From an uncultured Lachnospiraceae bacterium (lineage in GTDB: Bacteria; Bacillota; Clostridia; Lachnospirales; Lachnospiraceae), in the NCBI GenBank assembly GCA_905203555.1, contig CAJKWK010000028.1, positions 1-32,501 of the forward strand: 32,501 bases of DNA. The letters are read 5' to 3'. Both the position numbers and the translations under genes were made by a program. Below the pieces are notes generated by a model, which was given only the letters and a program-made list of their open reading frames with translations, ran no database searches and had not been told where the DNA came from. Shown in pieces: positions 25,355-32,501 of this stretch (positions are counted from its first letter, which is position 1; each line of letters begins with the position of its first letter).

Positions 25355-27922
25355 ATGATGTATACACTTCAGGTAAATGGAAAAATATACGAAGTCGCAG
25401 AAGACAAAAAACTGATGCGTTTTCTGCGTGATGATCTGCATCTGACATCCGTAAAAGATGGGTGCAGTCAGGGGGCATGTGGAACATGTACCGTATTGGT
25501 GGATGGAAAAACAACAAGGGCATGTATTCCTATGATTTCTAAGATGGAAGGGAAATCAATTCTTACAGTAGAAGGATTGAGTGAACGGGAAAAAGAAGTT
25601 TATACGTATGCGTTTGGTAAAGCAGGGGCTGTGCAGTGTGGATTCTGTATTCCGGGAATGGTTATTTGTGCAAAGGGGTTGATTGATGTCAACCCGGATC
25701 CGACACGTCTGGAAGTTGTCGCTGCAATTCGGAATAATATCTGCCGTTGTACAGGATACAAGAAAATTATTGAAGGAATTTTACTCAGTGCAAAAATCTT
25801 TCGGGAGAATCTTTCGGTTTCAGAAAATGAAGGAATTACACAGGTAGGAGAGCCGATCCTGAGAGTGGATGTAAAAGAAAAAGTATGTGGAACAGGGGAA
25901 TATCCGGATGATGTTTATTTGGACGGCATGATATATGGAAGTGCAGTACGTTCTGAATATCCACGTGCAAAAGTCCTTGCAATTCATGTGGAAGAAGCTC
26001 TGGCATTAGATGGAGTGGTTGGTGTCTATACAGCAGAGGATGTTCCGGGAGATGTGAAGGTAGGACATTTGAAACATGATTGGGATACAATGATTCCGGT
26101 TGGAAAAGTAACTCATTATGTAGGAGATGCAATCTGTCTTGTGGCAGCAGAGAGCCAGGAAATTCTGGAAAAAGCAAAAAGTCTGATTAAGGTAGATTAC
26201 GAAGTGCTTGAACCGGTTTTCGATCCGTTTGAAGCCTTAAAAGAAGGGGCAGTACAGGTACATGAGGACGGAAATATTCTGGCTCATGAGCATTTGGTTC
26301 GTGGAAATGCAGATGAAGTCATTGCAAATTCCAAATATAAGGTGACAAAACATTACGAGACACCTTGGACAGAGCATGCATTCCTAGAGCCGGAGTGTGC
26401 AGTTGCTATGCCGTTTGATGGAGATGGTGTGTTTATTTATTCATCCGATCAGGGAATTTATGATACACAGCATGAGTGTTGTATCATGCTTGGACTTCCG
26501 CCGGAGAAAGTAGTTGTGGAAAACAAATTAGTCGGCGGCGGATTTGGCGGAAAAGAAGATGTAAGCGTACAGCATCACGCAGCGCTGCTTGCATATTTGA
26601 CGAAACGTATTGTAAAAGTAAAACTTTCCAGACAGGAAAGTATTACAATCCATCCGAAACGTCATCCAATGTGGATGGATGTAACGACAGCCTGTGATGA
26701 AAATGGATATTTGACTGCAATGAAGGCAGTTGTTGTAGCTGATACAGGTGCATATGCATCTCTTGGTGGACCTGTTTTACAAAGAGCTTGTACTCATGCA
26801 GCGGGACCGTATAACTTCCAGACAATTGATATTGACGGAACAGCGGTTTATACAAATAATCCGCCTGCAGGTGCGTTCAGAGGCTTTGGAGTGACACAGA
26901 CTTGTTTCGCATCAGAGATGAACTTGAACCTTCTGGCAGAAATGGTAGGCATCACTCCATGGGAGATCCGCCATCGTAATGCAATTCGTCCGGGACAGGT
27001 TCTGCCGAATGGACAGATTGCGGATCCTTCTACCGGTGTTGCGGAAACATTGGAAGCAGTGAAAGAGATTTGTGAGAAAGAACCTTATGTGGGACTTGCA
27101 TGTGCAATGAAAAATGCAGGTGTCGGCGTTGGTCTTCCGGACTGGGGACGGTGCAGACTCATTATCAAAGATGGAAAAGTAGAGATTCATGCCGGAGCCT
27201 CCTGCATCGGACAGGGATTGGGAACCGTATTGACACAGATGGTATCTCAGACAGCAGAACTTCCGTATGATAAGATTGTGTACTGCCCGCCGAATACGGC
27301 AAATTCTCCGGACTCCGGAACAACGTCCGGTTCTCGTCAGACATTGGTTACAGGAGAAGCTGCAAGACGCGCTTGTCTCAAATTAAAAGAAGCAATGGAG
27401 CAAAAAACTTTGGAAGAGTTGAACGGAACAGAATATTACGGAGAATATCTTGCAAAAACAGATAAAATGGGAAGTGATGTTCCGAATCCGGTTTCTCATG
27501 TTGCTTATGGTTACGCAACACAGGTCTGTGTGCTGAATGAAGATGGTACTATTAAGAAAATGGTGGCAGCCCATGATGTCGGAAAGGCAGTCAATCCAAA
27601 GAGTGTGGAAGGACAGATTGAAGGCGGAGTTGTCATGAGTCTGGGCTATGCGTTGACAGAACAGTATGAATTACAAGAAGGCCGTCCGGTGTCCCGATTT
27701 GGTACATTGGGATTATTTAAGGCAGACAAGGTTCCGGATGTGGAAGCGGTTATCGTAGAAAAGCCGGGTATTGAATATGCATATGGTGCAATCGGAATTG
27801 GAGAGATTACATCTATTCCAACGGCTCCTGCTATTGCAGCCGCTTATTATAAGCTGCAAGGAGAATTTCAGACAAAATTACCGCTGAAAAATACACCATA
27901 TGAAAAGAAAAAGAAAAAATAA
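25355..27922 (+). CDS. Selenium-dependent xanthine dehydrogenase, fused FeS and molybdopterin domains
   Basis: An 855-residue xanthine oxidase-family enzyme like E. coli XdhD. The N-terminus holds both [2Fe-2S] sites: plant-type Cys37, Cys42, Cys45, Cys57, and Cys95, Cys98, Cys130, Cys132. The rest is the molybdopterin subunit, with GGGFGGKED, RGFGVTQ, and the active-site glutamate in GIGEITSIP near residue 817. No FAD domain or separate FAD subunit gene is in the window, so electrons must leave by another partner. Selenium dependence is inferred from yqeB/yqeC next door; selenium in this family is a labile ligand, and no in-frame UGA is needed. Start 25355 (or the next ATG at 25358), after GAAGGGAAGGGCG. 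A strong terminator follows. Confidence 0.95.
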   Translation: MMYTLQVNGKIYEVAEDKKLMRFLRDDLHLTSVKDGCSQGACGTCTVLVDGKTTRACIPMISKMEGKSILTVEGLSEREKEVYTYAFGKAGAVQCGFCIPGMVICAKGLIDVNPDPTRLEVVAAIRNNICRCTGYKKIIEGILLSAKIFRENLSVSENEGITQVGEPILRVDVKEKVCGTGEYPDDVYLDGMIYGSAVRSEYPRAKVLAIHVEEALALDGVVGVYTAEDVPGDVKVGHLKHDWDTMIPVGKVTHYVGDAICLVAAESQEILEKAKSLIKVDYEVLEPVFDPFEALKEGAVQVHEDGNILAHEHLVRGNADEVIANSKYKVTKHYETPWTEHAFLEPECAVAMPFDGDGVFIYSSDQGIYDTQHECCIMLGLPPEKVVVENKLVGGGFGGKEDVSVQHHAALLAYLTKRIVKVKLSRQESITIHPKRHPMWMDVTTACDENGYLTAMKAVVVADTGAYASLGGPVLQRACTHAAGPYNFQTIDIDGTAVYTNNPPAGAFRGFGVTQTCFASEMNLNLLAEMVGITPWEIRHRNAIRPGQVLPNGQIADPSTGVAETLEAVKEICEKEPYVGLACAMKNAGVGVGLPDWGRCRLIIKDGKVEIHAGASCIGQGLGTVLTQMVSQTAELPYDKIVYCPPNTANSPDSGTTSGSRQTLVTGEAARRACLKLKEAMEQKTLEELNGTEYYGEYLAKTDKMGSDVPNPVSHVAYGYATQVCVLNEDGTIKKMVAAHDVGKAVNPKSVEGQIEGGVVMSLGYALTEQYELQEGRPVSRFGTLGLFKADKVPDVEAVIVEKPGIEYAYGAIGIGEITSIPTAPAIAAAYYKLQGEFQTKLPLKNTPYEKKKKK

Positions 27923-27935
27923 ATAAAAATAAATC

Positions 27936-27977
27936 AAAAAGCATCCTGTGATATAAAATATCATGGGATGCTTTTTT
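27936..27977 (+). terminator. Terminator of the ssnA-xdh operon
   Basis: A 14-bp stem from GCATCC (27941) to GGATGC (27971), with two G-U pairs, is preceded by AAAAA and followed by T6. Confidence 0.88.
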
Positions 27978-28033
27978 GAAATGAGTATGTTATACTGAGA
28001 CTATCTGAAAATATTATACGAGGAGATGATAGT

Positions 28034-28765
28034 ATGTGGACAAGTGCAGAATTAAAGCTGAGAGCAAAAGGAGCTTTTTTTAAAAATTATTGGCAAAGTG
28101 TATTGGTAGCATTTGTAATGTCGATTTTTGGAATGATAGGTCCGGATCTTATATATGAATGGATACAAGATCGAGAATCCATAGTATACGTAGATCGGAT
28201 GTTTGGAACTATAGGAGATTTCTTTTTTTCTCCATTATATGGATTTTTAGGATTCAGGCTTGCGGCGATAGTTTTAGGGATTTTGTTTTTGGGTGTGAAA
28301 GTGTTTCTTGGAAATCCATTAGAGGTAGGAGGATGCCGTTTCTTTATAAAGAATCAGACAATGAACCCAACAGCGGCAGAATTGGGATATGGTCTGCAGT
28401 CACATGGGTATAGCAACGTAGTTATAACAATGTTCCTGAGAAATTTATATATTTCCCTGTGGTCATTATTGCTTGTAGTTCCGGGTATCATTAAACATTA
28501 TGAATATTTGATGATTCCGTATATTTTAGCAGAGAATCCGGAAATGGACAGAAGAGAGGCATTTTTGATCAGCAAGCGAATGATGACAGGAGAAAAAATA
28601 TATGCATTTGGATTGGATATTTCTTTTATTGGCTGGATTATTCTGTGTGGATTAACGATGAATATAGCTGGAATATTTTTTGTACAGCCATATATTCAAG
28701 CAACAAGAGCTGAATTATATAGTGTTAATCGAACGAAGGCTTATCAGGAAGGATATATCCGATAG
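28034..28765 (+). CDS. DUF975 family membrane protein
   Basis: A 243-residue integral membrane protein with about five to six hydrophobic segments. It matches the DUF975 pattern: WTSAELKLRAKGAFFKNYW at the start, a central ...MFLRNLYISLWSLLLVVPGIIKHYEY segment, then ILAENPEMDRREAFLISKRMMTGEK. Function is unknown in this family, which is common in Clostridia. The ATG at 28034 follows GAGGAG. A TATACT with an upstream TG (27991-27996) may be an extended -10 promoter. It is separated from the purine operon by a terminator, so it is probably unrelated to it. Confidence 0.88.
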   Translation: MWTSAELKLRAKGAFFKNYWQSVLVAFVMSIFGMIGPDLIYEWIQDRESIVYVDRMFGTIGDFFFSPLYGFLGFRLAAIVLGILFLGVKVFLGNPLEVGGCRFFIKNQTMNPTAAELGYGLQSHGYSNVVITMFLRNLYISLWSLLLVVPGIIKHYEYLMIPYILAENPEMDRREAFLISKRMMTGEKIYAFGLDISFIGWIILCGLTMNIAGIFFVQPYIQATRAELYSVNRTKAYQEGYIR

Positions 28766-28775
28766 AAGAATAGAA

Positions 28776-28801
28776 ATAAAAAAATCGCCTGAAAAGGCGA
28801 T
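28776..28801 (-). terminator. Minus-strand terminator downstream of the 96-residue gene
   Basis: ATCGCC (28784-28789) pairs with GGCGAT (28796-28801). On the minus strand the stem is followed by a T-rich run, TTTTTTTATTT. It would end transcription coming from 29310-29020 and stop it entering the DUF975 gene antisense. Confidence 0.65.
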
Positions 28802-28828
28802 GGATTCTGATTCTTTAGGCGAAGTCCA

Positions 28829-28865
28829 ATGGCTGTGACTGCAATCCATGTAATCACAGCCATTG
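28829..28865. repeat. Inverted repeat in the intergenic region
   Basis: AATGGCTGTGA and TCACAGCCATT form a perfect 11-bp stem around a loop of about 15 bases. No T tract follows on either strand. The remainder of 28802-29019 contains no gene I can support. Confidence 0.55.
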
Positions 28866-29019
28866 TCTTCTATAGAGTTTATTTTCTTTTCTATGGTTTA
28901 TATCATAGCAAAGAATTGTGACGATGTTATGACAGGATTTGGAAGAAATTATGAAGATTCTAAAACATATCTAAACTTCCCGTAGAGAAGGAACATAGAT
29001 AGATTGTAAGAATCATTTG

Positions 29020-29310
29020 TTAAAAGTGCATGCGGTCTTTTTGGGCTGCATGCCATTTTTCTTTTTGAGAATGATATTGCTCCCAGAGCCAGTTGATCGC
29101 ATCATCCATACCTGTATCCGTCATAGGAAAAGAGGCGGATTGTTTTTGATCATCGGATGTTTTGTCAAAAGACCAGGGCTCAGGATAGATAAAAACAGTA
29201 AATGTTTCTTTGCTTTCATCACATCGGAAAAAGTAACGCATACCATTATGTCCACCGGAAAAAGGTTCTTTTTTTAGTCCGCCTACGGGAATTAATTTTT
29301 TATCAATCAT
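29020..29310 (-). CDS. Conserved-looking hypothetical protein, 96 residues
   Basis: A small soluble acidic/aromatic protein with no signal peptide or membrane segment. It begins MIDKKLIPVGGLKKEPFSG and contains a CDESKETFTVFIYPEPWSFD core and a Trp-rich C-terminal half (INWLWEQYHSQKEKWHA). I do not recognise a function. The ATG at 29310 follows AAAGGA nine bases upstream. Its last codons form part of an 8-bp hairpin (GCATGCGG/CTGCATGC, 29028-29053), which on the minus strand is followed by ACTTTT. The gene stands alone, divergent from the next. Confidence 0.7.
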   Translation of the reverse strand: MIDKKLIPVGGLKKEPFSGGHNGMRYFFRCDESKETFTVFIYPEPWSFDKTSDDQKQSASFPMTDTGMDDAINWLWEQYHSQKEKWHAAQKDRMHF

Positions 29311-29545
29311 AACGAAAAATCCTTTCTATAAGTAAAACAGAGATAAAAAACAAAAAAATGAATTGCAAAATCATTAATAAAATCATTAATAATAAAAATC
29401 AATAATTACAAAAATGGAATTACACATTCAATTATATCATAATTTGAACTGTTTAGAATAGAAAAATCAAGAGAGAGGATACTAAGGTTAACATTTGTTT
29501 TTCAGACAATTGTTGCAACAAAAGAAATTAAGGAGAGGAAAGAAG

Positions 29546-29743
29546 ATGTTAGATTCAAAAGAAAATGAAAAGAAGATTGATGATTTTGATTATTTATCTA
29601 ATGCAGCATCTGCAAGAGAATGTACGGGGCTGATACCGTCTCTTCCAATGTCAGAGGCAGAGCTGGAGTCTTATAATGATGTCTATCAATATCAACCGCC
29701 AATAATTCCTGAGAAAAGTGAAAAAACGAAAAAGAAATCATAA
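29546..29743 (+). CDS. Small conserved-looking protein, 65 residues
   Basis: A short charged protein: Lys/Glu-rich start (MLDSKENEKKIDDFDYLSN), a central ASARECTGLIPSLPMSEAELESYNDVYQY, then a proline/lysine tail. No membrane segment. The block around ECTGLIP and the VYQYQPP end look like a conserved family rather than chance, and I recall similar short proteins in Clostridia, without a function. The ATG at 29546 follows AGGAGAGG; an upstream in-frame ATG at 29495 lacks a good site. The 235 bases before it are A/T-rich, with two tandem copies of AAAATCATTAAT, and no gene. Confidence 0.7.
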   Translation: MLDSKENEKKIDDFDYLSNAASARECTGLIPSLPMSEAELESYNDVYQYQPPIIPEKSEKTKKKS

Positions 29744-29792
29744 AAGTATCCTGTATTTTCTAAGGAATTTCACAAGATGTTGTATTTTTTCA

Positions 29793-29821
29793 TTGTCGTA
29801 CTTCCTATAAAATGATATACT
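29793..29821 (+). promoter_or_regulatory. Promoter of the zinc-ribbon membrane protein gene
   Basis: TTGTCG (29793-29798), 17 bases, TATACT (29816-29821). Transcription should begin near 29828, about 53 bases before the start codon. Confidence 0.65.
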
Positions 29822-29880
29822 ATATAAGAATTATCAGAATAAAAGGTATGTTCTGGAATACGAAAGAGAGGAAATACATC

Positions 29881-31077
29881 ATGAAATGTCCGATTTGTGG
29901 CAAAGAACTTGAATTGATGAAGAAGAAAGTTGGTACTGATGAAAATGGCAGTCCGATTTTAAATCAGTATGCAGTATGCAGAGATTGTAAAAAGCAGTGG
30001 AATCTGGATAAACAGCGTGCAAATAATGCAAATAAAAAGAAAGAAAAAGAAGAAAAAGCGGCACCAAAGCAAAAGCAAGAGGAATCAGTAAAAAAACCGG
30101 TACAGGGAAAAGAACGTGAAGAAGCAGCAAAGCGTGCAGCGGCCAGAAAAGCGGCACAGGCAAAAGCTGCATCAGCAAAAGTGGCAGCGGAAAAATCAGC
30201 ATCAGTTAAGTCGGCACCGGTAAAAGCAACACAGGGAAAAGAACGTGAGGACGCAGCAAAACGTGCAGCAGCCAGAAAAGCGGCGGGAGAACGTAAGGAA
30301 ACGGTAAAACGTAGTGTGCCGGCAGAACAGGCTGTTGATCAGAAGGAACAAAAGTATGGAAATATTCCTCCTGAGAGAATACGTGCAAAAAAAGAACGTG
30401 CAGTGCGTCAGGCATACGAAGATATGCTTTCTACTGATCCTAATTATAAACCGAAAAAGAAGAAAGATGTTTCAGAAGAGGATACAGCTGTAAGCAAAAA
30501 AGCAGTTAAGAAAAAGGCAGAAAGTATCCAACAGGAAAAGAAACGTCCGGAACCGGAGAAAAAGCGTTCCAATGTGAAACCTTCAAAAGCCTATGAGGTG
30601 TATGAAGATGAGCTGGAAGAGGATTCCGATTATATGGATGAAGAACCAAATGCAAAATATCGAGTTGTTCGTGTGATTCTTGGTATTTTATCCATTTTGG
30701 CATTTGGATATTTTGGATATAAAGGCTTTGTAGGCGGTCTTGGAAGTGTTGCATCAGGAGATGGGGCAACAGGTGGTATGACTTATATCATTCTTGCAAT
30801 ATGTATGTTGGTAGCAGGATTGTTGTTGCTTATTCTTCAGAATAGTCGGGGAATTGCAGCATATTTGATTCCAATTCTGATTTATCTCGGAGGCGGAGTG
30901 TTTGCGTTCTTAAAACGTGGCGACGATAAAATTCTCCTTTATAGCGCAATCGGCGGTGCTGTTTTGGCATTGATCATGATTATTCTGGCGGCGACATCCA
31001 GAAATCAAGATGATGAATATGACGATGATTACGATGAAGACGATGACTTTGAGGATGAGTTTGATGATTTTGAGTAA
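29881..31077 (+). CDS. Zinc-ribbon membrane protein with Lys/Ala-rich linker and acidic tail
   Basis: A 398-residue protein of unknown function. The N-terminus is a zinc ribbon (Cys3-x2-Cys6 and Cys33-x2-Cys36). Residues about 45-235 are extremely Lys/Ala/Glu-rich, probably helical or disordered, with an internal duplication. About four membrane segments follow between residues 260 and 385 (VVRVILGILSILAFGYFGY first). The C-terminus is almost all Asp/Glu with a few aromatics. The ATG at 29881 follows GAGAGG; an in-frame ATG at 29812 lies before the predicted transcription start and is rejected. A good terminator follows. The basic linker could bind nucleic acid or membrane surface; this is speculation. 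Confidence 0.82.
   Translation: MKCPICGKELELMKKKVGTDENGSPILNQYAVCRDCKKQWNLDKQRANNANKKKEKEEKAAPKQKQEESVKKPVQGKEREEAAKRAAARKAAQAKAASAKVAAEKSASVKSAPVKATQGKEREDAAKRAAARKAAGERKETVKRSVPAEQAVDQKEQKYGNIPPERIRAKKERAVRQAYEDMLSTDPNYKPKKKKDVSEEDTAVSKKAVKKKAESIQQEKKRPEPEKKRSNVKPSKAYEVYEDELEEDSDYMDEEPNAKYRVVRVILGILSILAFGYFGYKGFVGGLGSVASGDGATGGMTYIILAICMLVAGLLLLILQNSRGIAAYLIPILIYLGGGVFAFLKRGDDKILLYSAIGGAVLALIMIILAATSRNQDDEYDDDYDEDDDFEDEFDDFE
30102..30286 (+). repeat. Internal duplication in the zinc-ribbon protein gene
   Basis: A segment of about 56 bases beginning ACAGGGAAAAGAACGTGA at 30102 recurs at 30231, an offset of 129 bases. It encodes two near-copies of QGKERE(E/D)AAKRAAARKAA. The copies differ at several third positions, so the duplication is not fresh. 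Confidence 0.75.
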
Positions 31078-31121
31078 TTTTTCGTAAAGAACGAAAAAAG
31101 AAAAAGATTGTATAGAGAATC

Positions 31122-31163
31122 AAAAAAGATATGAGAGTGTAAAAAACTTTCATATCTTTTTTT
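31122..31163 (+). terminator. Terminator of the zinc-ribbon protein gene
   Basis: AAAAAAGATATGA (31122-31134) and TCATATCTTTTTT (from 31150) pair, with an inner GAGT/ACTT extension. The 3' end is a T7 run. Confidence 0.75.
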
Positions 31164-31205
31164 GAATTTTGGTATATTTTTAAAAATTATGATTGTAATA
31201 AAATT

Positions 31206-31242
31206 ATTTTTAAAAAGGAAAAGAGTCACATCGCTGTGACTC
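31206..31242 (-). terminator. Minus-strand terminator after the substrate-binding protein remnant
   Basis: GAGTCACA (31223-31230) and TGTGACTC (31235-31242) form an 8-bp stem. On the minus strand it is followed by TTTTCCTTTTT. It suits the end of the old transporter operon. The rest of 31243-31391 shows no clear gene. Confidence 0.7.
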
Positions 31243-31391
31243 AAGGGGGAAAAAGTTTATGAAAAAGTGTTCTTCTTAAGAACATCTTTAGTATATCGTT
31301 TAGTTGTGTAGAATATGTGATACAAATTTGAACGGATTGTAAACAAACATATAATAAATTGTGAAATCCCCAAAGTTTTCCTTTTTATAGT

Positions 31392-31973
31392 CTATTTTGC
31401 TGCTTTTTCGGCAAATTTTGTTGTCACAAGTTCTTGATAAGGTGGGAAGTCGGTCAATTCTCCTGCAGAATTTAAGATATCGCAAAGGAGTTCAAAACTT
31501 TCTTGTTCAAAAATTAAGTCAGCTTTCCAAGTATTTTGTTCATAATAGCGGTTGACGATAATTGTGATTGTTTCCAAGTCTGTTTCTGGAAATTGTGGTT
31601 CAATAGCTTGGGCAATTTCTTCCGGAGTATGTGACTGGACATAATCCATACCTTTTTGAAGAGCGTTGGTAAAGCCTTGTATAATGTCCGGGTGTTCTTC
31701 TATATAGCTTTGTTTTGCTGAAAAAGCAGTATAAGGAACATATCCGCTGTCTTTACCAAGAGAAGCTACGACAGAACCTTTTCCTTCCATTTCCAGAGAA
31801 GTAGCTCCAGGTTCAAATTCAATCGTATAATCTCCCTGACCTTCAGCAAAGGCGGCAGCAGTAGAACCAAAGTCAATGTTTTGATTGATTGTCAGGTCAG
31901 AGGTCGGATCCAGACCATTCTTTTTCAGGATATATTCAAATACCATCTCCGGCATTCCACCTGCCGACACCAT
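31392..31973 (-). pseudogene. 5'-truncated ABC transporter substrate-binding protein
   Basis: The 193 residues left correspond to the C-terminal part of an SsuA/NMT1-type periplasmic binding protein for sulfonates, nitrate, thiamine precursors and the like: GGMPEMVFEYILKKNGLDP, then DFGSTAAAFAEGQGDYTIEFEP and a normal C-terminus. Intact relatives are about 320-350 residues and start with a lipoprotein signal, which is missing here with roughly 130-140 residues. No ribosome binding site precedes the first ATG. The sequence immediately upstream on this strand belongs to a recombinase gene, so the gene seems to have been cut by integration. The ligand is unknown. Confidence 0.8.
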
Positions 31974-32501
31974 TACAATGTAAATAATCGTTCGATAATT
32001 GTTCAGAAGTCATTTGAGACGGTAAATCCGGCAGATATTGATGTATCAGTGCAGTAATCTCTTCTTTTGTTTTCGCAATATTGTAAGGTTTCAGCGGATT
32101 ATCCGTATCTTCCAAAATTCCCAATTCTTTCATCAGATTGATATAAGGCAAGATACTTTGTTTTGTCTTCTTAAATCCCAGTGCTGTGATATGCTCAGAT
32201 AAATATTTTGCCGAAGTATAACCACGCCCATCTTCTGTAATCAGTTTCATCACAAGAGCGATTACCGTATTCTCCCGACGATTCATTTCATCGGTAGGAC
32301 TGTAATTGATCAGATCCGACAAGCCATATTTTAACGTTATTTCCGGCATTCCCTCTTTGTCTACGTCAATTCTCTCAATCAACAGTTCAATGTCTCTTCG
32401 GTCAAGAGTTCCGCCGGCAATAATTTTATCAACGACATCCAATGCGTTTCTCAATTTGTCCTTTACATCCGGTGTTTCTATAGTAGTTTCGTTCAGTTCT
32501 T
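31936..32501 (-). CDS. C-terminal part of a probable large serine recombinase (partial)
   Basis: The reading frame is open through the right edge of the window, so the start lies outside. The visible part of about 188 residues has a charged region ending in RRDIELLIERIDVDKEGMPEITLKYG. That pattern is typical of the end of the recombinase domain in large serine recombinases, where a basic helix precedes a short beta segment. A winged-helix-like stretch (TSAKYLSEHITALGFKKTKQS) follows. The catalytic N-terminal domain cannot be seen. The last dozen residues overlap the truncated transporter gene in another frame. Recombinase is the best reading; a transposon-encoded DNA-binding protein is an alternative. 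Confidence 0.55.
   Translation of the reverse strand, partial: ELNETTIETPDVKDKLRNALDVVDKIIAGGTLDRRDIELLIERIDVDKEGMPEITLKYGLSDLINYSPTDEMNRRENTVIALVMKLITEDGRGYTSAKYLSEHITALGFKKTKQSILPYINLMKELGILEDTDNPLKPYNIAKTKEEITALIHQYLPDLPSQMTSEQLSNDYLHCNGVGRWNAGDGI
31950..31990. mobile_element. Probable junction of an integrated element
   Basis: Substrate-binding-protein coding sequence stops matching its family at about 31960-31973, exactly where the recombinase frame ends. Recombinase genes usually lie next to one attachment site, so an att site is likely here. The other end is outside the window, so target duplication or core bases cannot be checked. Confidence 0.45.

Noticed and set aside
25355..27922. 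Selenocysteine in the selenium-dependent dehydrogenase
   Set aside because: There is no in-frame TGA and this family is known to carry labile selenium as a cofactor ligand. The yqeB/yqeC genes explain the selenium link.
30102..30286. CRISPR array or tandem repeat locus
   Set aside because: There are only two diverged copies and they encode a protein repeat inside an open reading frame. No array of regularly spaced repeats was seen anywhere in the window.
1..32501. tRNA or rRNA genes
   Set aside because: I saw no CCA-ending cloverleaf with GTTCRANNC T-arm signature and no rRNA-like blocks on either strand, within the limits of reading by eye.

Overview
The window is about 32.5 kb of low-GC DNA from an anaerobic Firmicute, most likely a Lachnospiraceae-type gut Clostridium. 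This is inferred from strong AGGAGG ribosome binding sites, A/T-rich intergenic DNA with T-tract terminators, the M-box and purine riboswitches, a DUF975 membrane protein and the selenium/molybdenum hydroxylase accessory genes. The species cannot be fixed from sequence reading alone.

Left flank (1-7561), housekeeping: an SDR oxidoreductase; a branched-chain aminotransferase (ilvE); a convergent magnesium transporter gene (mgtE) behind an M-box riboswitch and its terminator; then a forward run of a SAM methyltransferase, Hsp33 (hslO) and glutamine-dependent NAD+ synthetase (nadE).

Core (about 7650-27980), a purine-catabolism island in three transcriptional blocks. (1) Forward: a guanine-class purine riboswitch, an AzgA/PbuG-type NCS2 purine permease and guanine deaminase (guaD). 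(2) Reverse, read from 18339 down to 10898: a YheO-like PAS/HTH regulator, ygeX (diaminopropionate ammonia-lyase), ygeY (M20 hydrolase), ygeW (carbamoyltransferase-like), ridA, arcC (carbamate kinase) and a second NCS2 permease of the xanthine/urate type. (3) Forward from a divergent promoter: a long structured leader, ssnA, ygfK, yqeC, a yqeB-mocA fusion and a fused FeS/molybdopterin selenium-dependent xanthine dehydrogenase. The content matches the E. coli yge/yqe/ygf/xdhD/guaD/ghxQ/xanQ region and the cluster linked to anaerobic uric acid and purine breakdown in gut bacteria. Inferred logic: purines are imported, guanine is deaminated to xanthine, a labile-selenium molybdenum hydroxylase and the YgfK flavo-FeS protein do the redox steps, SsnA/YgeY/YgeW/YgeX open and dismantle the ring products, RidA clears the 2-aminoacrylate made by YgeX, and carbamate kinase recovers ATP.

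The most notable observation is the riboswitch at 7710-7796. The aptamer carries the guanine-type specificity base (C), but its P3 and P1 3' strands form the 5' arm of the only strong intrinsic terminator. The architecture therefore predicts ligand-induced antitermination (an ON switch), as in adenine pbuE, whereas the guanine switches I know are OFF switches. ON control suits induction of guanine uptake and deamination for catabolism.

Right flank (28034-32501): a DUF975 membrane protein, two small conserved-looking proteins, a zinc-ribbon membrane protein with a Lys/Ala-rich middle and acidic tail, and at the edge the 3' end of a probable serine recombinase abutting a 5'-truncated ABC transporter substrate-binding protein gene. 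This looks like one end of an integrated element that continues past the window.
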